A stretch of 64,000 nucleotides of DNA, taken from positions 18,367,569 through 18,431,568 of the forward strand of contig OW388302.1 in the NCBI GenBank assembly GCA_936450465.1, written 5' to 3'. The notes below the pieces were generated by a model that was not told where the DNA came from, did no database searches, and saw only the letters and a program-made list of their open reading frames with translations. The position numbers and the translations under genes are program-made. Shown in pieces: positions 53,359 to 64,000 of the stretch (the first letter of the stretch is position 1; every line of letters starts with the position of its first letter). The stretch comes from Gibbula magus. Taxonomy: Eukaryota > Mollusca > Gastropoda > Trochida > Trochidae.

Positions 53359-53926
53359 TTAAGGACGTTTGCTCCTCAAATTAATAGTATTAAACTTTTT
53401 TTCTAACTTATATTTGTTAAAAGATCAAAGTATATGATTGAAAAATCAGCATTAAAAAATAGGGGGTAGTGTGTTTTTTTTTCGAGATATGACGCCTGTA
53501 AGGGTCTGTAGTGGGGTGAAGTACAATTTTAACATGGGAGTCTATGGGAAAATGGATAAAACAAACTGCTAAAATCTTTACAATACTACATTTCTAGTAT
53601 TAATTTTTGTTTGCTTTTTTGATATGTTACAAAGTTCATGTTCCCCTACCGAAATCGATGAAAAAATATATATGGTAGTGTGGGTTTTTTTAAGCTTTGA
53701 CACAAAATGTACCTGAAAACCCCCCTTTTTAGTCAAAGTTAGGCCATTTATGCTGTCTAAGCACCTTTTAGAGGTTCTAAAGTCACATTTTCTTTATTTC
53801 ATTTGTTTTTTAAAAAATATGTAGATGATGTAGAATATCATGAAGTAAATAAAAATTATAAATAATTGTTTTTACTTCATCATATTTCATTTTTAAAGTT
53901 CAACAGGAAGGAGCGAACATCCTTAA
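53359..53926. mobile_element. 568-bp MITE with TTAAGGA termini
   Basis: The left end reads TTAAGGACGTTTGCTCCT, and the right end, read on the minus strand, TTAAGGATGTTCGCTCCT. The interior is AT-rich and non-coding. TTAA at both outer borders may be the target duplication. Confidence 0.75.
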
Positions 53927-54750
53927 TAATGACATAGACCTGCATATGGCATATAATGTTGTTTGCAATAACAATTTGAGACAATCGATAGGATAAATAC
54001 GTTAAAACATTCAATTACAATTCGTTGGATCAAAGACACATCTTATTCCTTGGTTGGATGAAACTTAACAAGGGTTCTTATAATTCACTATGTCAACTTC
54101 CACTGAATATTATAACTTATATGAAGATATTAAGAGAAATAGGTATTTTGGATATCACCGAAACGTGGATAATAAAAATGTGTTTATTTTCAATCAACTT
54201 GGTTTTCTTCACATGTAAATTATATGAATCTCTGAAAAGAAAAGAAATCACTTGATTGAAGAGTTCCATTGTATTTATTATCATCAATCTAGTTTCAACT
54301 ATTGACACTGTTCTTCGTCCCCAAAGTGACAGGACATTTTTAATGAGATGGTATCATTAGATGGATTTTTCTTGTTTCATTATTCAAGCAAAGATGTTTT
54401 GACTAGATAATCATTTTGTATTGCAATGTTTCAAAATACGATTTCTATCTTAGAGTAAAATAAGTAGATTTTGAATTTTATATAACCAGTGTCAGTGTTA
54501 GACAGTTTCAAATCATTCTTAGAAGATTGCATCCTCGGTTACCGATGGTTATATATGCTCCGTTACTGTCCACTATATCACCCATGGGAAACCTTATCAG
54601 GGGAATCTGTACTCAAATTACCCGCCCTAAGCAGATTGCTCAAACCATAATTTGAAAAATAGAACATGGTCGATATCTAGGTCTTGGAGAAGGGAGGATC
54701 ACTTTGTTATCATACCTCATCTAATGATAATAATATCATAATATCCGAAT

Positions 54751-55041
54751 AATTTAACATTTTTGAGTAAATGTCATTTTTTATAATTAACTGTTTGAAA
54801 AACCAACATTGCCCAACGCTTCCCCCTGAAGTGTTCCTCAACATAGATCACATAGAATAAAAAGGGGCGCTAACCGGTACCGGTGGCACTTGAGCCACGT
54901 GACATCGGTGACATCATCATTCCCTAGTGCAAGCGAACATCAAACCCAAACCTAGGAGGGGAGGAAGGGCGGGAACTAACAAGCGTTGGTTTTTCAACCA
55001 GGTGAGTATAAAAAATGACATTTACTCAAAAATGTTAAATT
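54751..55041. mobile_element. 291-bp foldback element
   Basis: Outer arms of 35 bp are identical in inverted orientation (AATTTAACATTTTTGAGTAA..., left 54751-54785, right ending at 55041). Inner pairing continues through TTGAAAAACCAAC. The centre holds a GC-rich loop with GGTACCGGTGGC. Its right arm abuts the next element. Confidence 0.8.
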
Positions 55042-58000
55042 TTTACATACTTATCAGGTTTGAAAAACCAACATTGCCCAGATTACCACACCAAGGAGGT
55101 GGGCTGAACCGAGTCACGTGCGCCGCCGATACGCGTCACTTTGAACCCTTAGCGAAAATGTGGAAAACCACCCCTGCGGAGAGTGAGCCAAGAGAACGAA
55201 TGCGGATTTTTTTAATTGAGTGTACGGAGGCTGTTACGCCATCCGAAAGGACAAATCTACGCTCAACCCCTATATATCCGCCCTCAGAACATGTATGTGA
55301 GAGGGGGTAGGGTAAGAATCGAAGTACAAGTGCCATACGATTGCACGAACTTGAGTCAAACGTTCCACATTCATGCACCAGGAGAACAAAAACGCGGGAA
55401 GAAACAAGTGTTTATTGTACAAACAAGGTGAACAACCGAGTTATGTACACACAAGCGCGTAGGACGGTCAGCCCCTCTTAGGGGGTGCCCGTAAGTAGTG
55501 GTCAGTGAACACTTGCTCGGACTGCCACGGCGATGTTACAATGGAAAGCCATCGAGGCTTACACCGCTCTCATCTCCTGTGGATTGGAGCGAGACAGAGG
55601 TGGGAGATCAGCAACCTTGGAGGCGCCGATGACTGCCGACCGCAGATAAACCAGATCCCTTCCTGTCAAACTCCTAGCGTTGCGACATAGGAAGAACCGA
55701 CGCAAACTCGTTCCTATAGACAAGATTCACAGTCCGGCCAACCTTGCGGAACCTCTGCCTCGACCCAATAATCTTGGGGAGGAGTGTATGCCTCTGCCTG
55801 AAAGCCCCGCTCTCGCCACATGCAGCAACAGCTCGTCACTCAAAGTTGTAGAGCTTCCTGGTGCTTGGGCCATCAGCGACCCCACAGTCGTGCTGACCAG
55901 AGGTCAGTCGAACTTCTTCCAAATCCAAGACGTTGGAGTAACTGTCCCTCTGAGCCTGTGACCACCCTCTTGCTTTGTAGACCAAGCCCAGATGAGCAAA
56001 AACACCCATGAGTGAACGCATCTGCAAAGAGATTTAGGTATGCGGGAGGGGGTCTAAAGGGACGCCTGAGAGAAAATCACCCTCCGTGAGGCGGGAGCGG
56101 GATAACATGAGGGCAGGGATGGGTTGCAAGCAGAGACTGCCCCTGACAACCTGGCGGTCAGTTGACCAAACACCTGCTACCACTGGCGCGGTGTAAGCAA
56201 GTTGGTAAGGCCTCACCACGAAAATAGCAAGTCTAACCGTAGTCGGCACTAGGTCTGATTGTCCAAATTTAGAGCCAACCTTGATGCATGAACAGCCGGA
56301 ATAACAAAGTCCCATTGAACCCCGAGAACGGGGCGAATGGTCAGAAGAGGTGAGTGTTTGGTCTGACAAACACAGGGGAGTAGAACCCCGGGGTCAGAAG
56401 TGAGTGGGGTTCACCGCCGCCTCATTGGAGAACGCCTCAGTCTGCATCGTACTCCTCCTTTCCGGCAACACCCTAGTAATAGGCGGGCTGCTCGAGTCAA
56501 AGAACTCCCAGAGGAGAGAACGGAGGGTACGCAAATTAGCGAGGCATAAGGCACGAGGACGACTCTGTGAGAAGGCTTTGTCCCATATTGACGAGAGAAG
56601 CTAAGAAGGCGAGTGTGAGGGAGACACAGAGAGTGGAATCTTCACTGCCATCAACCTCCTGTTATGCCTTCCCGAGGAAGAACGAGAAGAGCTGGGCGAT
56701 ACACCTAAGGCCCAACCCTGGCGTCCATAGGGACAGACACCGTATCCATATAGCGAAGCTGCGTTTAGACAGTCTGCTCCCCGCTGAATGTGCTCGGGAT
56801 GAGGAACGACATAGCTTCTCTCGAAGATATAAGCAAGGAGACAGAAGCCTAGCCTGTCTCATGGCAGGGGACAAGAACGCCTGCCTCCTCTAAGAGGAGC
56901 AACGTCCTTTTCACTATTGGGATCTTAGAGCGGGGCATACCTGAGCATCTGTCGACAGAAAGGACAGATGGCCTTGCAAAGACGACAAACAGAGTGCGGG
57001 TCTTTGAGAGCTGACTTACATAACTGTCCCGACAGCAAGAGGCAGCAAAGGCGAGGGCATAAGCCCCGAACACCCTCTGAGGACCTGTCTGCAAAGAGGA
57101 GTACGGGAGGCCCCTACGAGTGCAACTAGAAAAGAAGCTAGTATCTAAGACAGAGGGCGCAACACAGAAGGCCTAGGAAGTGGAGGCTCGCAAGCCGAAC
57201 CCTCAAACGTTAACAAGGCACACGATCAACCCACATGGCAACACACATAACTAGACACTGACCCTGATGGTAAGGAGGCCGCAAAACGAAGGCTAGCGAG
57301 AGTAACTATCACTCTCAAGGCAACCCGACCCAGAGGCAGTCGCTCCCAAGGTGTACCCTATCATTCTAACACAACTTACAAGATGACCTGCGTAGCGAGA
57401 CGTTGACACTCAAGTTGAAAGCTGATGTGAGTAATGCTCACTCGCAAGTCAACCCGGCCCAGAAGCGCACGCTCGCAAGGCGTGCCCTACACACTAACAC
57501 AACTCACGAGGCAGGCCGCATAGGGAGATGCTAATCCTCAAGTTGAATGCTAGCGAAAATAACACTCACTCGCAAGACAACCCGCCGACAACAGGCGGAC
57601 AATCGCCAGGCGTACCCTCACGTACTAACACAACTCACTAGACAGGACACGTAGCGAGACACTGATCCACAAGTTGAAAGCTAGCGAGTCGGACGCTCGC
57701 AAGCCGTACCCTCACATTCTGACCCAACTCAAGAGGCGAGACGATGACCCTCAAGTAACACTCACTCGCCCAGGGGCGCTTGCAAGGCGTACCCTCTCAA
57801 ACTAACATAACTCACGGGGCAGGCAGCTTAGTGAGACACTGAGCCTCAAATAGAAAACTCGCATGAGTAACACTTACTCGCAAGGCATACACTCACATGC
57901 TACGACAACTTACGAGGCAGGCATCGTAGCGAGACGCTGACCCTCAAATAGAAAGCTAGAGATCGTAACACTCACTCGCAAGGAAACTTGCAAGGCGTAC

Positions 58001-59251
58001 ACTCACTCGCAAGGAAACTCACAAGGCGTACACTCACATGCTAACACAACTCATGAGGCAGGCAGCGTAGTGAGACGCTGACCCTCTAATAGAAAGCTAA
58101 CAAGAGTAACACTCACTCGCAAGGAAACTCGCAAGTCGTACACTCACATGCTACCACAACTCACAAGGCAGGCAGCGTAGCGAGACGCTGACCCTCAAAT
58201 AGAAAGCTAGCGAGAGTAACACTCACTCGCAAGGAAACTTACAAGGCGTACACTCACATGCTAACACATCTCATGAGGCAGGCAGCGTAGTGAGACGCGG
58301 ACCCTCAAAAAGAAAGCTAACGAGAGTAGCCCCAATACGCTAGAACAACCTGTGACATCAAGTGGCAGCGTAATGAGACGCTAAGCCATATAGGGCTGCC
58401 GAGAGCATCACTCACCCGCAGACGAGCCCGACCCTGGGAGCCAACACTACCTTGTCGGAGGGCGGACCCCATCCTACTGAAACAACCTGCGATCAACTCC
58501 GCAAAATGGAGAATCATAGTCGCAAGGTTAGGAGACCGCCAGGCGAAGGCTCGCAAGCTCACACGCAAGCAAGGCGGAGAGCGAACTCTCACATGTGACA
58601 ATAACCCGCCAAGCGGGTCAAGGCATGACTAACGAGAGTCAACGGTCATACTCAAGCAAGCCCGACACTAAGTTGACACATATAAATTGAGAGCCGACTT
58701 GCAGGTCCCACACGGGCAACAAAAAAGACTCACTGATAAACCAACAACAAGCGAGTGTGAGTGAGACAAAAAGTGATCCCCCAAGCATAACTCAATTCGT
58801 TAACCCGAGACGGAAAATGAATGAACACCTATTCTCAGGCGAGTTCACGCTTGACAAATGTACGTCCGTACAATCACACTTAGGCACATGACACGCGAGA
58901 GCAGGTGAGTTGACACTAACTGAATGCTCGTTCACACGCTAAGCAAATGCATGTTCACACGCTAGGTGAATGCTCGTTCACACACCAAAAGCAAAGGCTA
59001 GCGAGAGCCAATGCTAACCCGCGAAGGAGCAGACACGCGAGAGACAAACCGACAGCCAGTCAAGCAATAGACACGTGTCACGACCCGCAGAATGCACCAA
59101 AACTGACAACCAAACCCAACCAAAGAGTCAACTAATTAGCGAGAATTAGTTCAGCAGTTTGGTCAGGAAAGGACAGAAAGGTACCTGTAACAATATAACT
59201 ATAGGTTTGAGGAACTAGGAAATCTTTTCAAACCTGATAAGTATGTAAAAA
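55040..59251. mobile_element. GC-rich 4.2-kb element with 27-bp terminal inverted repeats, unclassified
   Basis: The left end TTTTTACATACTTATCAGG and following GTTTGAAAA recur exactly, inverted, at 59225-59251. The interior is clearly richer in G and C than the AT-rich flanks, and the change occurs at both termini. No transposase-like frame is present; the longest open frames are about 110-130 codons without a domain. The right half carries a ~110-bp minisatellite. I read it as a non-autonomous DNA transposon of unknown superfamily, perhaps carrying captured sequence. The target duplication is not clear. Confidence 0.65.
57280..58420. repeat. ~110-bp minisatellite inside the GC-rich element
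   Basis: Units share GGCAGGCAGCGTAG, GAGACGCTGACCCTCAAA, AAGCTAGCGAGAGTAACAC and TACACTCACATGCTA. GAGACGC starts at 57931, 58072, 58182 and 58292, giving spacings of 141, 110 and 110 bp; the longer unit has an internal duplication of about 31 bp. Earlier units towards 57280 are more diverged. Each unit carries complementary GCGAG and CTCGC arms. Confidence 0.85.
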
Positions 59252-59453
59252 ATAATGGTTATATCTTTTACCTGGAACTTCCCTTTAATAAAAAATATAA
59301 GAAGAAAGAAATTATATATTACTCTAAAAGCTATTTAAAACATATCGTTCTTCTGAAGCAAAATTAGCTAAATTTCATCAAAGAATACCTATGTCATATA
59401 CTGTCTTGTAAACATCATATCCTAGCCACGAAAAACATAATTAGCTGCAACTA

Positions 59454-59600
59454 TTATAACCAACATGATGTACTGTTCAGGGTTGAGTACACGCACTGTT
59501 GACAGTCACATTGTGTCTCACAAGAGTAAAACCATTGGTTGAAGTTCCCGTGGACGGACATGTTCAGGAGAAGTATAGCTAATATGAATGTCGAGTTAAT
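59454..59600 (-). pseudogene. Signal-peptide exon remnant, cluster copy 2
   Basis: The minus strand reads the same signal peptide and Cys-rich start as the gene at 51824, but the initiator ATG is ATT (59600-59598). Where copy 1 has TAG, this copy has TAC (Tyr). Homology ends about 10 codons later and a TAA follows at 59456-59454. No second exon lies to its left, where the GC-rich element now sits, so this is a broken copy. Confidence 0.75.
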
Positions 59601-59994
59601 AATGCTTAACGAGAAACTGCCCCAGGGCTATGTCTTGGTTATCTTCAAAGCCAATACTTCATATCATTAAAGCGTCTTAAAAATCATTAAAGCTCCTTTA
59701 AAAGGGAAGGCTGTTGATCAATGAAACTTGTTGATTCCATTTTATCTAGTACACTCAACTGCAAAAGAAACATCACCACATTTTCAACAGAGTAAAAAAC
59801 GAAATACCACTGAGAAAGTCGATTTTGAATGATTTTTATAGGGACATGAGTTGTAAAGAGGTACTCGCACTTCATTCATCAGAGTATAATCCTTTTATTT
59901 GTATGTCTGTTCAACACATGGGGTGTTGAAATCGCTTCTTCAAAACGTGATTGGGCCAAATGTATTTTAGTTAAAAATAGAGCCATGGGCTCTG

Positions 59995-61062
59995 TAGCTC
60001 ATCAGGATTCCATTGATTTATTATCTAAGGTTGAATATCTAAGTTATCTCAAGTAATGCATTGTTAACAAGTAAAATAATATGGGTTTTAGATCATGACC
60101 CCTGTGACCCACATTTCGAGTCACAGGGTCACAAATCCTACAATTAAGAATCACCTTTGACCAAAGAATCTCTACACAAAATTTCACCTTTCTAGAGCTT
60201 TACATATAAACTGGAGAAGATGAAAATAGGTTTTTGGGTCATGACCCGTGACCTAGATTGGGGTCACAGGGTCACAAATCTACAATTTAGAATCCCCATT
60301 TGCCAAGGAGTCTACACACAACTTTTCAGCTCTGTAGACCTTTTGGAACTGGAGAAGAATATGAAAATAGGTTTTAAAACATGTGACCCCTGTGACCCCA
60401 TTTGCCAAGGAGTCTGCACACAACTTTTCAGCTCTCTAGACCTTTTGGAACTGGAGAAGAAGAGGAAAATAGGTTTTTAAGGATGTGATCCCTATGACCC
60501 CATTTGGCCAAGGAGACTGCACAAAACTTTTCAGCTCTCTTGAACTTTTGGAACTTGAGAAGAAGATGAAAATAGGTTTTTAAGGATGTGACCCCTGTGA
60601 CCCCATTTGGGGGCACGGGGTCACGAAATCTACAATTTAGAATCCCCATTGACCAAGGAGTCTGCACACAACTTTTCAGCTCTCTAGACCTTTTGGAACT
60701 GGAGAAGAAGAGGAAAATAGGTTTTTAAGGATGTGATCCCTATGACCCCATTTGGCCAAGGAGACTGCACAAAACTTTTCAGCTCTCTTGAACTTTTGGA
60801 ACTTGAGAAGAAGATGAAAATAGGTTTTTAAGGATGTGACCCCTGTGACCCCATTTGGGGTCATGGGGTCAATAAATCTACAATTTAGAATCCCCATTGG
60901 CCAAGGAGTCTGCACATAAAATTTCAGCTCTATGGAGTCATTGGTTCTGGAGAAGAAGTCGAAAAAGCCAAAAGTTTACGGACGGATGGACGGATGGACG
61001 GACGGACGCCGGACATCATGCCATGCCATAAGCCCATCGGGCCTTTCAGGCCTGATGAGCTA
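59995..61062. mobile_element. Pearl-like element with tandem core
   Basis: Inverted ends TAGCTCATCAGG (59995-60006) and CCTGATGAGCTA (61051-61062) bound a core of repeated sequence. The right end has a GACGGACGGACG run and a GGCCTTTCAGGCC hairpin just inside it. Elements with short inverted ends, tandem cores and this kind of tail are known from bivalves (pearl family), and related ones are interpreted as Helitron derivatives. No protein is encoded. Confidence 0.65.
60420..60915. repeat. Two 248-bp tandem units in the pearl-like core
   Basis: Positions 60428-60667 and 60676-60915 are nearly identical at 248-bp spacing. Each contains CTTTTCAGCTCTCTAGACC, GAAAATAGGTTTTTAAGGAT and GTGACCCCTGTGACCCC. 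More diverged units extend left to about 60060. Confidence 0.85.
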
Positions 61063-61389
61063 AAATGTAGAATTTTAATTAAGAAGAGATGTTGTCAACA
61101 TAAATAAACTTCTCTGACTTTAATCTTTTGACGCGATTTTATTGAAGGACGTCATAAAACAAACCAAAAAAAGCCCTTTTTGACACTCCTTTCTCATCTT
61201 GTTAAGGAGATCAAAACCACGATTTCTTAAAATGTGTATTTCTTAGTCATATGAACAGATAATGCTTTAAAATGTCAAATTTAGTTCAGTTGGTTTCCGA
61301 AGACAGTCTTCTTTGTCACTCGTGGTTTGAATGATCTTGTATTTTGTGAGGTGACGTCTCTTTTGGGTTGAATGTCAAATTAAAAAAAA

Positions 61390-61930
61390 ACCTCACTTTC
61401 ATGATTTACTCTTCATTTGTACTGTCCAGGAGGTTTAAACGATGCTTGGTCTTCTAACGCGAAAGAACTGGTGTAGATATTCTCTAAATTATAAAATGAA
61501 GAGTACAATAGATGTCAAAAGCTAGACTCTTCTATTCTATTTTCATATAGGCTTTTCCTGAAAGTTAAGTTTTTTGTACCTGCCAACTTATTTGATTTAC
61601 TCTCTTTTACAAAAACCTTTAATAGGTGATAGATTCTTCATGTCTTCTGGCTTCGGATTTGATAAAATGAATCGATACAACTCATGTTAGTTTAATGAGA
61701 CATCTAGGAGATTCCGCGGTGATAACTATATTCAATATGTCTAAAGAAGATATAGTTTGATATAAATCACTTATTGTCAGAATTATATCAAATTAAATAT
61801 GTAGTTTTCAATAATGCAATGCTTTGTTTCGTTCAGGAACTGCTGGATGCAAAACATTTCAATTAACGTTTCCTTCAAATTCCAACTAATGTTTCAAAAT
61901 GATTAGGAAAATATTAACAATGTACTCTCA
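61390..61930. repeat. Segmental duplication matching 52000-52640
   Basis: It shares CTCACTTTCAT, GACTCTTCTATTCTATTTT, CTTTAATAGGTGAT and TGCAAAACATTTCAATT-type blocks with the copy-1 flank, at moderate divergence. Confidence 0.7.
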
Positions 61931-62700
61931 AAAATAAGGACGTGGCAGGGGTGCACTTTATAATGCTTCACACTATTATGAAATACGGAAATATATGTTG
62001 ATGGCAGAGCAACATATGGATTATATATTCAAGATTATTGATTATCCAAATTTATATTTCTCCCTACTTATTGTCCTCATAGCTCTTTCAATAAACTGTC
62101 CTGGATTTCAGTACTGAAGCCAATGTATTTCCTTTTCCAATTCGCTCATAGAGGTATACAGTTAGGCACTTTAGGGAATTATATTTAAAGCTTGTTTTAT
62201 TGCTCCCAAGAGTACGTGTTCATACATCAGTTCATACATCAGTAGGTGTTGTCAATATCCTTCGGAAATAGGTATTCACATTGGGTTTAATATAATAGTG
62301 GATTGGGAATATAGAAGACCATTTATTATCATGGTTATGAACTTTATTGGTTTTAGTTGCAATAACCTTTTCTACATTGAAAATTTAATAAATAGCTCAA
62401 CACACTAAATACAGACCAAATTCTCACAGGCAGTGAGTGCTACAGTTGTCCAGATAACCATACATAAATACATTCAAACATTTGTATAGCACCAATATCC
62501 AGCTAAGCTTAGCTGCTCAAATGTGCTTTGTTTGCCCCCGATCATTGGATGTCACTGTAAACGACACTCTTTGTCAATCTCAGCTCCATTTTGAGTATGC
62601 ACTTTTGCAGCCATTAGGCACACCAAGTTAAATCAGCTTGCTCATCCTTACGAGGCACCCAATCACAACATTCAAACATTGCATGATTTTAACATTGCAC
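61931..62700. other. Intergenic, nothing recognised
   Basis: AT-rich sequence without a supported gene. From about 62700 it becomes homologous to 49955 onward (CAGAAACGTCATAACAAAGC), the 3' flank of cluster copy 1. Confidence 0.5.
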
Positions 62701-62858
62701 AGAAACGTCATAACAAAGCTAAATAAAGCGAGTAGATAGACACACTTCCATATGAAAGAACATGCCAACAGGATATGTACAGAGTGAAGAGAGCAAAATC
62801 AGACAGTGTGGATTGTACCATGTCTCACTCAGTCTCTCTATTTCAGTCTCTGGCTCTT

Positions 62859-63307
62859 CTAGGGATAAATTGTTATTGTCAAAATTTTATACAAAAATTT
62901 TCCGAATACAACGTCAGTCACGTTAACTCCCTTGGTCCACTTGGTCACAGAGATGGACAAAACTTGCTCACTTCCTGGAACCTTCCCTCGTCCGAACGCA
63001 AAGAATCCCTCGTTATTCCATGTCAGCCATTTTGTCTTGCTCTGTTCATACACTTTTACCTTAGGTCTGAGATGCTTTCCTATTTTGACTTTGTTGTATA
63101 TGAATATGCGTGGACGTTTCTCACAGTCAAAGTAAGGAAAGTGGAAGTAAACGTTTTCGTCAGTCTCTTTATCTTCAGTTCGAAAGTAGATTTTTAGTGT
63201 TGCACACCCATAACCAACAAACACCAACGACCTCCTGGATTTGACGTCCACGCCATATGAACTGAGGTAGTACATTTTACGTATCTTCTTTAGATTGATG
63301 AGGATTC
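62859..63307 (-). CDS. Terminal exon of cluster copy 3, gene runs off the window
   Basis: This exon has the same length (449 bp), acceptor (TTGCAG at 63313-63308), phase and stop as exon 2 of copy 1. The encoded 148 residues differ at about 15 sites, mostly in the middle (SLVFVGYGCATLKIYFRTED against PLVFVGYGCATLKIYMVTDD); the C-terminal half with KWLTWNNEGFFAFGRG is almost unchanged. Conservation without stops suggests selection on this exon. Exon 1, with the signal peptide, should lie beyond base 64000, since the intron sequence continues to the window end. The function is unknown; the likely product is a small secreted protein. Confidence 0.7.
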
Positions 63308-63340
63308 CTGCAATTAATACAAACATTTGTTGAATATCTT

Positions 63341-63509
63341 AAACTTGATTCCCTTTATCCTCTCTATTTAGGTAACTCAAGTCATTTACCCCATGTTACC
63401 TCTGTAACCAATGAGCATTACTCTTAAACTTGATTCCCTTTATCCTCTCTATTTAGGTAACTCAAGTCATTTACCCCATGTTACCTCTGTCACCAATGAG
63501 CATTACTTC
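63341..63509. repeat. 85-bp tandem duplication
   Basis: AAACTTGATTCCCTTTATCC starts at 63341 and again at 63426; the two units are almost identical through CACCAATGAGCATTACT. It lies in the intron of cluster copy 3. Confidence 0.9.
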
Positions 63510-63889
63510 TCACTTCCAGCCACCTCGTTTTAATCAATACAAACATGTTGCTTCCATGTATTCTCTGCATGTGAGTCATTTTTCCAAACGTTATCATTAG
63601 AAGTGGGCCTTATTTCTCCCGGATAACTTCTTTATTTAAATCCAATCAAACTCTCAGACTGTCTTGTATTGATCCTGGAATCCAAACTGTCAGAGTTTTT
63701 CCCTCAAAATTAGTATTTATTTCAATGAAACATAATTTCTTTCAATATTTACCAATATTATATTGTAGAGTTTGTATAATGAACCTTTGCTCTCTCTTAG
63801 TAACAATGTTATCTCTCATTAATGTGGCGATGATAGGCAGTCAGTATATTTAGAGTTGGTTTATGTACCTTCTCCTCAATGTCACACTG

Positions 63890-64000
63890 TTGATAATACA
63901 TAGAGGATTCATGTCAATATCATACTATGTGTAGAACATTCATGTCTAAATATCGACAATCACTTGCTCACGCTCGGGAATTACCATGGATACAGGGACT
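63890..64000. repeat. Intron segment shared with cluster copy 1
   Basis: The segment AATACATAGAGGATTCATGT joins directly to a segment matching 51318-51395 (CAATATCATACTATGTG, then ATATCGACAATCACTTGCTC). In copy 1 these parts are about 400 bp apart. Confidence 0.75.

Noticed and set aside
54927..55310. 127-codon frame at the foldback/GC-rich element junction
   Set aside because: It spans two element termini and has no recognisable domain.
60428..60915. Paired 79-codon minus-strand frames
   Set aside because: They are the 248-bp tandem unit of the pearl-like element read twice, not genes.

Overview
The window is nuclear DNA from an animal, most likely a marine mollusc. The evidence is spliced genes with GT/AG introns, an AT-rich background, a tRNA-derived SINE with a GGCGTTAAACCC-type tail, a tandem-core element of the kind described in bivalves, several MITE families, and relics of Tc1, mariner and pogo transposons. 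Nothing suggests a prokaryotic or viral genome. The species cannot be named from this sequence.

The left 38.7 kb is one satellite array with a 33-bp monomer, running off the left edge of the window. It is organised at several higher levels. A 6,439-bp block is tandemly duplicated almost perfectly (1-6418 and 6440-12857). A marker monomer recurs at 792, 585, 552, 618, 297 and 255 bp, all of which are n x 33 or n x 33 + 24. Further blocks are shared at offsets of 2,640 and 8,662 bp. The repeat is open in several frames on both strands because 33 is a multiple of 3; I do not regard it as coding.

A complete 5,435-bp pogo/Tigger-type DNA transposon (22393-27827) sits inside the array, with a TA target-site duplication. 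It carries inverted termini, mirrored clusters of a GGTTCGGACA subterminal motif, a promoter-like segment with two TGACGTCA palindromes, and a six-exon minus-strand transposase gene that I can splice into an uninterrupted 575-residue reading frame. Empty versions of its insertion site survive elsewhere in the satellite. It is the most complete and possibly youngest functional unit in the window.

The array ends at 38735, directly against the C-terminal codons of a dead mariner transposase (38736-39650, minus). Next comes a plausible five-exon minus-strand gene (41262-44512) with an apple/PAN-like first exon and an ILEI/FAM3-like C-terminal part; its large intron holds a SINE, a 39-bp perfect hairpin and a MITE fragment. 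A dead Tc1-like transposase (46219-47126) and an intact 354-bp MITE with TTAA flanks (47643-47996) follow.

The right part (about 50-64 kb) is a small tandem gene cluster broken up by mobile DNA. Three partial or damaged copies of a gene for a small secreted protein are present: 50063-51824, 59454-59600, and 62859 to beyond the window. Copy 1 keeps its start codon but has an in-frame TAG; copy 2 lacks that stop but has lost its ATG. Between them lie a 568-bp MITE, a foldback element, a GC-rich 4.2-kb element with 27-bp terminal inverted repeats and an internal ~110-bp minisatellite, and a pearl-like element with a 248-bp tandem core. The regions 39651-41261, 44513-46000, 48001-49900, 52650-53358 and 61931-62700 show no gene I can support.
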